A stretch of DNA of 64,000 nt. It comes from Phyllobacterium sp. 21LDTY02-6. GTDB lineage: Bacteria; Pseudomonadota; Alphaproteobacteria; Rhizobiales; Rhizobiaceae. The position numbers were made by a program, and so were the translations under genes. Shown piece by piece: positions 9,545 through 16,459 of the stretch. The DNA is taken from the NCBI RefSeq assembly GCF_023554255.2, contig NZ_JAMJWD020000002.1, positions 551,435-615,434 on the forward strand, given 5' to 3'. Under the pieces are notes generated by a model, which was not told the origin of the DNA, ran no database searches, and saw nothing but the letters and a program-made list of their open reading frames with translations. How positions within the stretch are numbered: the first letter of the stretch is position 1; each line of letters opens with the position of its first letter.

Positions 9545-11455
9545 ATGTCGAATTTGCAGGTTTCGGAAATCAATGTTCCGGGGGTTATCAAAAAACTGAA
9601 GTCGTCCGAATGGCTCTCGCCGTTATTTCAACGAGACTTCGTTTGGAGTAATGCCTCAGTAGTATCATTGGTCAACTCAATAATTGACGCCAGACCTGTT
9701 GGTATGATTACCCTCTGGGAACAAGAGGGTACGAGCGCATTACCGCTGGAGCCAATCTCAATTGCTGACGCACAGGCAGTTTCTGGAAAAAGCGTGGAGA
9801 AATATTTTGGAGATCCACAAGCTAGGCCGGGTCGCTACTATGCCATATTAGACGGGAGGCAACGCTCGACAGCACTTGCTCTAGCGTTTGGCGGACTGCG
9901 CGCATCTTCCGGTAAATTTCGTAATTCGGGGCGATATTTCTTAGATGTAACTGCCACAGAAAATACTGAGCGTGTAAAGTTCATATCTGAAAAAGACGTA
10001 ACTCGGCGCCAACTCAATATTTTAAAGATAGCCGTCTCGAATGGTCTTTTCCCCCTTGAGGTAGAAGATCCTGACGCGATTTTCGATCAATGGATGTCTT
10101 ATCTTCAGCATATACGTAATCCTGACTACTACAGCAACGGAGTATTGCCAGAAGAAGTGGAATTGCAGAGACGCAATCGTATTTTGCAGTCCGCATTCAA
10201 TGGCATTATAAAGACAAAAATTGCTCTCTATACGGTTCCTCCCACGTACGATCTTGCCGAAATCTGCGATATATTTGAGACTCTGAACACGACCGGGACA
10301 AAGGTTTCAACGGTAGATCTGATACATTCTAATATTTATAGCGACACGGTAAACGACTCTGTCGGTCCGATCCTTATTAGAGATAGCATCGATGAACTTG
10401 GTGAGTTGGATGGCGCAATTGGCTGGGCGTCCTCAAAAGAACGGCCAGAATTGATTGCGCAATTTGCAGCAGCTATGCATGTGGCGCTTGATTCCAAACC
10501 TGAAACACGACCTATCGGAACGAAGGAATATCGGATCTCAAGTATAAAATCTCAAGATCTTTTGGCTTTGCCAGCTAAACATTGGCGCAAAGTTTTTGAT
10601 GAAAGTTCAAAGTTTGCAGGATTTATGGGAGCATTTCAGCTAGCAGTGGCAGGCGGGCACTTTACAATGGCGCAATGCCCCTATCCCGCCGTTGCCTCCA
10701 TTTACGTAGCTTTGCGTTGGTTCTATGAATTCGATCGAGGTACCGATGTTGAGTGGAATCCGACCACTCACCTCGATCCAATATTTCGGGCGTTCTTTTG
10801 GCGAAATGCACTCGCAACAAGATATGACCAAGGCTTCCTTACCCAAATTGGGACCGATATTAGGTCGCTTAAAACGTTCTTAAGCGGTGTTAGGATCGGT
10901 GATAATTACGATGCCTGGAAGGCGAGCGCCAACGCTTGGCTCGACGAAAATGTGGCTAAATCATTGGACCGAGAATCACTTTTTGAAATTGTGACGGATG
11001 GAAGTGAGGCGGGGGCACTAAAAAGGGCTTCGGTACTGCTTTTATACTCAAGGGCCGGTTTGGACGCTATTGATGGCGCAACGCCCATTCAACACGGTTC
11101 GGGGCAATTGCAGCTACATCATATCTATCCAAAAGATTGGTGCGCAAACAACAACTTTGGAAAAGCTGGCGACTTCATTGACATGGGCACTGCTAAAAGA
11201 GACTACGTTGGATCAGCAGCGAACCTTATGCCAATGGCTCGTGCTTCGAACCTCTCTTGGCGGAAAAAACATCCCGCTCAGTTCATAAAAGAAGAATCGT
11301 TGAGTTTTGATTCTCGTGCCAACATATGGAACGCTTATTTCATCAACCGCGACTGCTTTGAGGCTTTGGAATCTCCAGATGTAGATCCGGGCAAATTCTG
11401 GGAGCTAAGGGGCCAAGCGATAGCTACAGAGATTGCGCACCGAATGATGGTCTAG
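9545..11455 (+). CDS. DUF262/DUF1524 fusion protein, GmrSD-like type IV restriction candidate
   Basis: A 636-residue protein. The N-terminal DUF262 (ParB-like) domain shows FQRDFVW at 28-34 and the NTP-associated D-G-R-Q-R at 103-107 within YAILDGRQRSTAL. The C-terminal DUF1524 HNH-type nuclease shows LQLHHIYPKDW with H525/H526 and P529, then the distal N-L-M-P-M motif. In the GmrSD/BrxU family this domain pair cuts modified (for example glucosylated) phage DNA in an NTP-dependent way; that activity is inferred here. The ribosome binding site is GAGGAA just before the ATG. The gene ends 3 nt before the AlbA_2 gene, so the two form one operon. It is AT-richer than the core genome. Confidence 0.85.
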   Translation: MSNLQVSEINVPGVIKKLKSSEWLSPLFQRDFVWSNASVVSLVNSIIDARPVGMITLWEQEGTSALPLEPISIADAQAVSGKSVEKYFGDPQARPGRYYAILDGRQRSTALALAFGGLRASSGKFRNSGRYFLDVTATENTERVKFISEKDVTRRQLNILKIAVSNGLFPLEVEDPDAIFDQWMSYLQHIRNPDYYSNGVLPEEVELQRRNRILQSAFNGIIKTKIALYTVPPTYDLAEICDIFETLNTTGTKVSTVDLIHSNIYSDTVNDSVGPILIRDSIDELGELDGAIGWASSKERPELIAQFAAAMHVALDSKPETRPIGTKEYRISSIKSQDLLALPAKHWRKVFDESSKFAGFMGAFQLAVAGGHFTMAQCPYPAVASIYVALRWFYEFDRGTDVEWNPTTHLDPIFRAFFWRNALATRYDQGFLTQIGTDIRSLKTFLSGVRIGDNYDAWKASANAWLDENVAKSLDRESLFEIVTDGSEAGALKRASVLLLYSRAGLDAIDGATPIQHGSGQLQLHHIYPKDWCANNNFGKAGDFIDMGTAKRDYVGSAANLMPMARASNLSWRKKHPAQFIKEESLSFDSRANIWNAYFINRDCFEALESPDVDPGKFWELRGQAIATEIAHRMMV

Positions 11456-11458
11456 GTC

Positions 11459-12235
11459 ATGTCTAGCGAAATTCCGCCCCCAATTTCTCGGACCATTGTG
11501 GCTGCGCTGACTCAACCAGTTCAAACGAATTTTGCGACATTGATTACGGAACTTGGTTGGAAAGAAAGAGGAGTACTAGAAGCTCTCCTATGTCTCCGCG
11601 ATATTCTTCAGGCTTGGCAGATTGAGTGCGAGCCGCCCATTGGAGAACTCGGCCTGGAGGACGACCGTATTATAAAGCGTAGTTCTGCTGATGACCCATT
11701 GCAGCTCGTTATGGCGGACATCGCCCTCGGTGAAGGCAACACCATCGAATGGAAGGAAACTATCCTTCTCGATGTAAAGAAGCATGCGATCGGCGGAAAA
11801 CCGCTTTCGGAATGCTATTCGGAGAGAGTTCTGCTCTCTTCATTGAAAACCATTGCAGCTTTTCTCAATTCAACTGGTGGAACGCTGCTCGTAGGGGTAA
11901 ATGATATAGGGGAAATAACTGGAATCGAGAAAGAATTTTCGTTAATCCCAGGTGCCAAAAAATTGGATTTCGACGAGTGGGAATTGTACTTGCGTACGTT
12001 AATTGAGAAATATTTTCACAATGGGAGAAGCATAACTTCATCCATTCAAGTAACGAGGGCGCAGCACGCTAACGGTATTGTAGCGAGAATAGTAGTCGGA
12101 CCGCGTCGGGGGCTATGTATAATGAAAAGTACAGAACTCGGAGATCAATTATTTATTCGCGCTGGAAACAGAACACTTTCAGTTGGTTTAACTGATCTTG
12201 AAGAATATTTTTCACTTTCAAAATCGTTCGTTTAA
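11459..12235 (+). CDS. AlbA_2 (Schlafen-like) domain protein
   Basis: A 258-residue protein. The first 85 residues match nothing I recognise. From about residue 90 the AlbA_2/Schlafen core is clear: E92-x4-E97-x-K99 (EGNTIEWKE), then FLNSTGGTLLVGVND (135-149). In Schlafen nucleases paired acidic residues of this kind cleave RNA, while in other AlbA_2 proteins the domain only binds nucleic acid; which applies is not decidable here. It follows the DUF262 gene with a 3-nt gap and ends at a strong terminator, so the pair is a two-gene unit. The combination is a plausible phage-defence system. Confidence 0.8.
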   Translation: MSSEIPPPISRTIVAALTQPVQTNFATLITELGWKERGVLEALLCLRDILQAWQIECEPPIGELGLEDDRIIKRSSADDPLQLVMADIALGEGNTIEWKETILLDVKKHAIGGKPLSECYSERVLLSSLKTIAAFLNSTGGTLLVGVNDIGEITGIEKEFSLIPGAKKLDFDEWELYLRTLIEKYFHNGRSITSSIQVTRAQHANGIVARIVVGPRRGLCIMKSTELGDQLFIRAGNRTLSVGLTDLEEYFSLSKSFV

Positions 12236-12242
12236 AACTTTT

Positions 12243-12277
12243 GACCAATATCCGGCAACAAGTGCCGGATATTGGTC
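12243..12277. terminator. Strong bidirectional terminator between the AlbA_2 and DUF1508 genes
   Basis: A 15-bp perfect inverted repeat (GACCAATATCCGGCA / TGCCGGATATTGGTC) with a 5-nt loop begins 7 nt after the AlbA_2 stop. It sits between two convergent genes and has moderate T content on both sides. Confidence 0.75.
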
Positions 12278-12284
12278 TTCTAAG

Positions 12285-12452
12285 TTAAGTACGATCGATC
12301 ACAGAGGCCGTGGGTATAATCCGTTTGGCGGCGCTCACACCACCTTCTGCGGATTGTTTCGTTGTATAAACTTCCGAATGGCAGATAGTTTCCCCATTAG
12401 AGGCCTTAAGACGCCAATAGTAACCGCCTGTCGCGCGCATAATTTCAAACAT
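12285..12452 (-). CDS. DUF1508 (YegP-like) small protein
   Basis: A 55-residue protein that begins MFEIMRATGGYYWRLKASNG and continues with ETICHSEVYTTKQSAEGGV. This matches the DUF1508 pattern (hydrophobic start, Y-x-W-R-L-K-A-x-N-G, then S-E-x-Y-x-x-K). The domain is usually present as one or two copies of about 50 residues; this is a single copy. A strong AAGGAGG lies about 10 nt upstream of the ATG. The function of YegP-like proteins is not established. It faces the AlbA_2 gene across the shared terminator. Confidence 0.8.
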   Translation of the reverse strand: MFEIMRATGGYYWRLKASNGETICHSEVYTTKQSAEGGVSAAKRIIPTASVIDRT

Positions 12453-12589
12453 TTGTAGTTGCCCTCCTTGGGCATTTTGAGTCAGCCCCGCCCGAAGCGG
12501 CGAGGCATTGACGTTTGAGAGGGGGGCAGCTAGAAACGTATTTGTTCAAGATACGACTAGCGGGCTTCGGCCCCTTTGGAAACCGGGTG

Positions 12590-12841
12590 TTAGCTCAGCC
12601 GGTTTTCAAGCCATGTCGCCTTCGGGGTCATATATGGCCCCTTAGGCGGAAGTTCGCCGGGACTCGCCGGCGGTACTTCCGGAAACCGCGTCCCACCCTT
12701 TACTTCAGCAATGCGGCCCTGGTTGAGGCCGAAGAACGCTGCGATATCGTGATGGCGGTCGCCCCGCTCGATCATTCCCCGAATGAGCGCCGCATCGCGC
12801 TCGGTGATAGTGAGGCCGCTCGGCCTCGCACGTGATCCCAT
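12590..12841 (-). CDS. Small HTH-like protein, possible regulator of the hsd operon
   Basis: An 83-residue basic protein. The central segment ITERDAALIRGMIERG, followed by HHDIAAFFGLNQGRIAEVKGG, reads as a helix-turn-helix of the homeodomain-like kind. The tail is proline-rich. A good AGGAGA precedes the ATG. It is divergent from the type I restriction operon, whose promoter has operator-like palindromes, so a regulatory role is suggested by position only. The stretch 12453-12589 holds nothing recognisable. The overlapping plus-strand frame has no family signature. Confidence 0.65.
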   Translation of the reverse strand: MGSRARPSGLTITERDAALIRGMIERGDRHHDIAAFFGLNQGRIAEVKGGTRFPEVPPASPGELPPKGPYMTPKATWLENRLS

Positions 12842-12936
12842 ATACTTCTCCTGTGTTTTCAGCGTCAGACTCTGGCCTAACCCCTCCTATATGAGGGAGA
12901 GTCTCCCGATAGTCAAGAGCAAATCTAATTATTTAG

Positions 12937-12956
12937 AACCGTAGCCTATTACGGTT
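12937..12956. promoter_or_regulatory. Operator-like palindrome A upstream of the hsd operon
   Basis: AACCGTA-N6-TACGGTT is a perfect 7-bp inverted repeat between the divergent HTH-like gene and the hsd operon. It shares the CGTA half-site core with palindrome B 37 bp further on. Confidence 0.5.
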
Positions 12957-12966
12957 TTATTATTAC

Positions 12967-12995
12967 TTGACTTCGTAGCGTGCTACGGGTATCTA
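12967..12995 (+). promoter_or_regulatory. hsd operon promoter with overlapping palindrome B
   Basis: TTGACT (12967-12972) and TATCTA (12990-12995) are separated by 17 bp, a good sigma-70-type promoter. The palindrome CGTAGC-GT-GCTACG (12974-12987) fills the spacer, the classic place for a repressor operator. The first ATG of the operon is at 13002, only about 6 nt after the -10 element, so the transcript would be leaderless. Confidence 0.55.
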
Positions 12996-13001
12996 CGATA
13001 T

Positions 13002-13634
13002 ATGGAAAAGCAAATGGGAATGGTAGCGTTAAGCCGCTCCGGCACACGCCTTCAGGATGTCGCCGAGGTTTTTGCGGGTGTGGGGGTATCGCGCGAGGAA
13101 ACGATCGTTCGTCCGGGGGGCAGGCTGCGGGTTATCGGCGTGCGTGACCTTCAAGATGGTGCGGTTGCCGCGCGAGAAGCACTGGACACCGCAGGCTTTT
13201 CGTCCCCCTCCAAGGCCATGACCTATGCGGTTCAAGCTGACGACGTGCTCGTCACCGGACGCGGTACACTGTTGAAATTCGGCCTCGTTGGGGTCGAGAC
13301 AGTAGGGGCAATCGCCAGCGCAAACATCATCGTCGTGCGACCCGGCCCCGATGTGGCGGGCGGTGCCCTGTTTGCGATCCTGTCGAGCGATGTGTTTCGC
13401 CCAAAGATAGAGGTCCTTCGGAGGGGCGCGACGACGCTGCTGTCCCTGTCACCGAAAGACCTTGCAAAGCTCGAAATAAATCTGCCGTCGATGAACGAAC
13501 AGGAGCGCATTGCCGTCCTCGTTAAGGAAGCGCAAGTGGCTTACCGCACCGCCCTAGAGGCTGCCGAAATCCGCCGCTCACTCGGGCGGCGTCTAATTGA
13601 CGCTCGCCTGTTTGGCGACAACCAGAACCATTGA
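13002..13634 (+). CDS. Half-size type I restriction specificity (HsdS-like) protein
   Basis: A 210-residue protein, half the length of a normal HsdS. It has one target-recognition-type domain (ADDVLVTGRG region around residues 78-87) followed by one conserved helix: LSPKDLAKLEINLPSMNEQERIAVL. A full HsdS would have two of each. It lies 7 nt before hsdM, ahead of the full-length hsdS in the same operon. Half-S proteins can dimerise to recognise symmetric sites, or may compete with the full subunit. No SD is seen; ATGs at 13002, 13014 and 13020 are possible starts, and the first would be nearly leaderless. Confidence 0.75.
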   Translation: MEKQMGMVALSRSGTRLQDVAEVFAGVGVSREETIVRPGGRLRVIGVRDLQDGAVAAREALDTAGFSSPSKAMTYAVQADDVLVTGRGTLLKFGLVGVETVGAIASANIIVVRPGPDVAGGALFAILSSDVFRPKIEVLRRGATTLLSLSPKDLAKLEINLPSMNEQERIAVLVKEAQVAYRTALEAAEIRRSLGRRLIDARLFGDNQNH

Positions 13635-13641
13635 GGGAAAC

Positions 13642-15168
13642 ATGGCCAAGCTCACACGTATCGAACTGGAAAATCATCTTTGGAAATCCGCCGACATCCT
13701 GCGCGGCTCCATCGATAGTTCCGACTATAAGATCTACATCTTTGGCTTTCTGTTCCTGAAGCGGCTTTCTGATCGGTTCGAGGAAGAAGCCAAGGAGGCT
13801 GTCCGTCAGGGCCTGCCGGAAGATGTCGCCTACAGCGACCCCGACGAGCATGAGTTCTTTCTGGTTGAACGTGCGCGTTGGTCGTCGATCAAAAAGCTGA
13901 CGACAGGCATTGGCGACCACCTCAATAAAGCATGCGCCGCGATTGAAGACGCCAATCCCTCGATTGAAGGCGTACTGGCCAATATCGACTTCAACTCCGA
14001 ATCGCGCCTTGGCGATGCCAAGAACCGAGAAGGCGTTCTGTCGCGTCTGATCGACCACTTCTCGCGCATCGACCTGTCCAACGCCTCTCTGTCCGAGCCG
14101 GATATGCTTGGTCGCGCCTATGAATACCTCATCGACAAATTTGCCGACGACGCAGGCAAGAAGGGCGGCGAGTTCTACACCCCCCACCATGTCGTGCGGC
14201 TGATTGTCGAGTTGCTAGACCCCAAGCCCGGCATGCGTATCAGCGACCCCACCTGTGGTTCAGGCGGCATGCTGGTCCAGGTCGCGGAGCATGTGGCGAA
14301 GCTCGAAGGTAAGCGGCTAGGCGAAGCGCTCAACATCACGCTGCATGGGCAGGAAAAGAACCTTGGCACATGGGCTATCGCCAAGATGAACCTGCTCCTG
14401 CACGGGCTTCGGGATGCGCGAATCGAAAAGGGCGATACGATCCGCAATCCGCGCTTGCTCGATCAGGACGGCAACCTCTTTCTTTATGATCGGGTGATCG
14501 CCAACCCGCCCTTCTCGCTGGATCGCTGGGGTGCAGAGGACGTTTCAGGCGACACCGAGAAGAAGGGCCATAACCGCTTCATCTATGGCATCCCACCCAA
14601 AAACATGGGTGATCTAGCCTTCGTGCAGCACATGGTTGCGACGCTCAATGCCAACGGTATTTGCGGCGTGGTGATGCCGCATGGAGTGCTGTTTCGTGGC
14701 TCAGGCGACGGGCGCATTCGCGAGGCGATGCTGAACGCCGGCCTATTCGAGGCGATTATCGGTTTGCCGGAAAACCTCTTCGCCGGCACTGGCATTCCAG
14801 CGACCGTCTTGATCCTCAACAAGGCGAAGGCACCTGAGCGCAAGGGCAAAGTACTGTTCATTCACGGCGCGAAGGAATTCGGGGAGCGGCCCAAAAAAAA
14901 CATCTTGGGCGAGGGCAACATCACGCGCATCGTCAATGCCTTCGAAGCCTGGAAGGATGAGGACCGCTTTTGCCGCATCGTCGATATGAAGGAGATCGAA
15001 GAGAATGACTTCAACCTCAATATCTCACGCTACATCGACACGCTTGAACCCGAAAAGCCGATCGACGTGAAAGCTGAGCTTAGCAAACTCTGGGCCGCCG
15101 AGAAGGCACGCGATGAAGCCGCCGCGCGCATGAATGCCCTTCTCAAGGAGTTGGGTTATGTCGGCTGA
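13642..15168 (+). CDS. hsdM: Type I restriction-modification system methyltransferase subunit HsdM
   Basis: A 508-residue adenine-N6 methyltransferase subunit. It has the HsdM N-terminal helical domain (ELENHLWKSADILRGSIDSSDYK), the SAM-binding motif I DPTCGSGG at 202-209 and catalytic motif IV NPPF at 288-291. It methylates the recognition site chosen by HsdS and is also required for restriction by HsdR. The start at 13642 follows GAGGGAAAC. The 3' end overlaps hsdS by 11 nt. The longer upstream frame from 13597 runs into the preceding gene and is not used. Confidence 0.96.
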   Translation: MAKLTRIELENHLWKSADILRGSIDSSDYKIYIFGFLFLKRLSDRFEEEAKEAVRQGLPEDVAYSDPDEHEFFLVERARWSSIKKLTTGIGDHLNKACAAIEDANPSIEGVLANIDFNSESRLGDAKNREGVLSRLIDHFSRIDLSNASLSEPDMLGRAYEYLIDKFADDAGKKGGEFYTPHHVVRLIVELLDPKPGMRISDPTCGSGGMLVQVAEHVAKLEGKRLGEALNITLHGQEKNLGTWAIAKMNLLLHGLRDARIEKGDTIRNPRLLDQDGNLFLYDRVIANPPFSLDRWGAEDVSGDTEKKGHNRFIYGIPPKNMGDLAFVQHMVATLNANGICGVVMPHGVLFRGSGDGRIREAMLNAGLFEAIIGLPENLFAGTGIPATVLILNKAKAPERKGKVLFIHGAKEFGERPKKNILGEGNITRIVNAFEAWKDEDRFCRIVDMKEIEENDFNLNISRYIDTLEPEKPIDVKAELSKLWAAEKARDEAAARMNALLKELGYVG

Positions 15169-16459
15169 AGTGCCTGAGGGGTGGCGGGAAGGGCGGCTGA
15201 AGGACCTTTGCGAAAATGTCGAGCGGCGGCTGGGAACTGGCGAAAAATTAGAACTTCTGAGCGTCGCAAAACGTGGCGTGGTTCCTCAATCGCAGACCTA
15301 CGACAAGGAGATCTCGAGCGAGGACGTTTCCCGCTACCGAATTATAGAGCCCGGTGAGTTCGGGTTAGCTCCGATGGCGCTCTATTATGGTGCTATCGGT
15401 CGGTATCGCGGCGCCACTCCTGGGATCATAAGTCCCGCATATAACGTATTTCGTCATACCATGAACGCGGATCCTGACTACTTGGAAACTCTCATCCGTA
15501 TGCCGCGCACGATAGCGAGATACGAAGCGTTGAGCCAAGGCGGCAATTTGGAAGGCAAGCGCAAGCTGACCCCTTATGATGCCTTCGAGACCGTCCAAAT
15601 AGCTATTCCCCCGCTTCCCGAACAGCGCGCGATTGCCAACGTCTTGGGCTCGGTTGAGGAGGTTATCGCCAATACCGAGGCCTTGATTGCAGCGCTGGTC
15701 GACACCAAGCACGCAACCATGCGGGACTTGCTAACGCGTGGCGTTCAGCGCGAGAAGGCCTCAATGAAGCCGTTACCGGCGCGCTGGGTGCTCGGGCGGA
15801 TCGCCGAGGGCATCACGCATATCCCGGCAGATTGGGACCTCGTGACACTGACGAAGGTTGCTAAGCTCGAAAGCGGTCATACACCTGACCGCAAGGAGTC
15901 AACCTATTGGGCCGGCAACATTCCTTGGATCTCGCTTCAAGATGCCGATGCACTCACCAAAGTGACCATCTCGGAGACCGCAGAAACCATTGGACCCTTG
16001 GGCTTAGCCAACTCATCCGCACGCATGCTTCCGGCAGGAACTGTTGTGCTTCAGCGAACTGCAAACGTTGGCCTTGCTTCTGTAATGGGTCGCGAGATGT
16101 GTACCAGTCAGCATTTTGCGAACTGGATTTGCGGAAGCAAGCTCGATCCATACTACCTTCAACAGGTATTCCGGCACATGTCGCGCGAGTGGCAGCGCCT
16201 TGTTGCGGGGAGCGTCCTGCCTGACATCTACATGGGAACCTTCAAGGCACTGCAAATTCTTCTCCCACCATTGGCGGAGCAGAAGAAAATTGGCGAGGTC
16301 GGCGTCGCCTTCGACCTGCGGATTGAAGAAGAAAGAAGCACCCTGACCGTCCTAATTGAGAACCGCAAGGCGCTTGCGCAAGAACTTCTCTCGGGTCGGA
16401 TCCGCCTTCCAGAAAGCATCATTGCTCAGCATCGCGACAAACGCGGACAAGCTGCATGA
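15158..16459 (+). CDS. hsdS: Type I restriction-modification system specificity subunit HsdS (full length)
   Basis: A 433-residue specificity subunit with two target recognition domains, each ending in a conserved helical spacer: IAIPPLPEQRAIANVLGSVEE, then LQILLPPLAEQKKIGEVGVAF. The segment HIPADWDLVTLTKVAKLESG opens the second half. The start at 15158 is preceded by AAGGAG at 7 nt and overlaps the end of hsdM. The 3' end overlaps hsdR by 4 nt (ATGA). It shares the operon with a separate half-size S protein at 13002. Confidence 0.94.
   Translation: MSAEVPEGWREGRLKDLCENVERRLGTGEKLELLSVAKRGVVPQSQTYDKEISSEDVSRYRIIEPGEFGLAPMALYYGAIGRYRGATPGIISPAYNVFRHTMNADPDYLETLIRMPRTIARYEALSQGGNLEGKRKLTPYDAFETVQIAIPPLPEQRAIANVLGSVEEVIANTEALIAALVDTKHATMRDLLTRGVQREKASMKPLPARWVLGRIAEGITHIPADWDLVTLTKVAKLESGHTPDRKESTYWAGNIPWISLQDADALTKVTISETAETIGPLGLANSSARMLPAGTVVLQRTANVGLASVMGREMCTSQHFANWICGSKLDPYYLQQVFRHMSREWQRLVAGSVLPDIYMGTFKALQILLPPLAEQKKIGEVGVAFDLRIEEERSTLTVLIENRKALAQELLSGRIRLPESIIAQHRDKRGQAA

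Noticed and set aside
12515-12835. Plus-strand 106-codon frame opposite the small HTH-like gene
   Set aside because: No family signature or ribosome binding site; the minus-strand gene has both.
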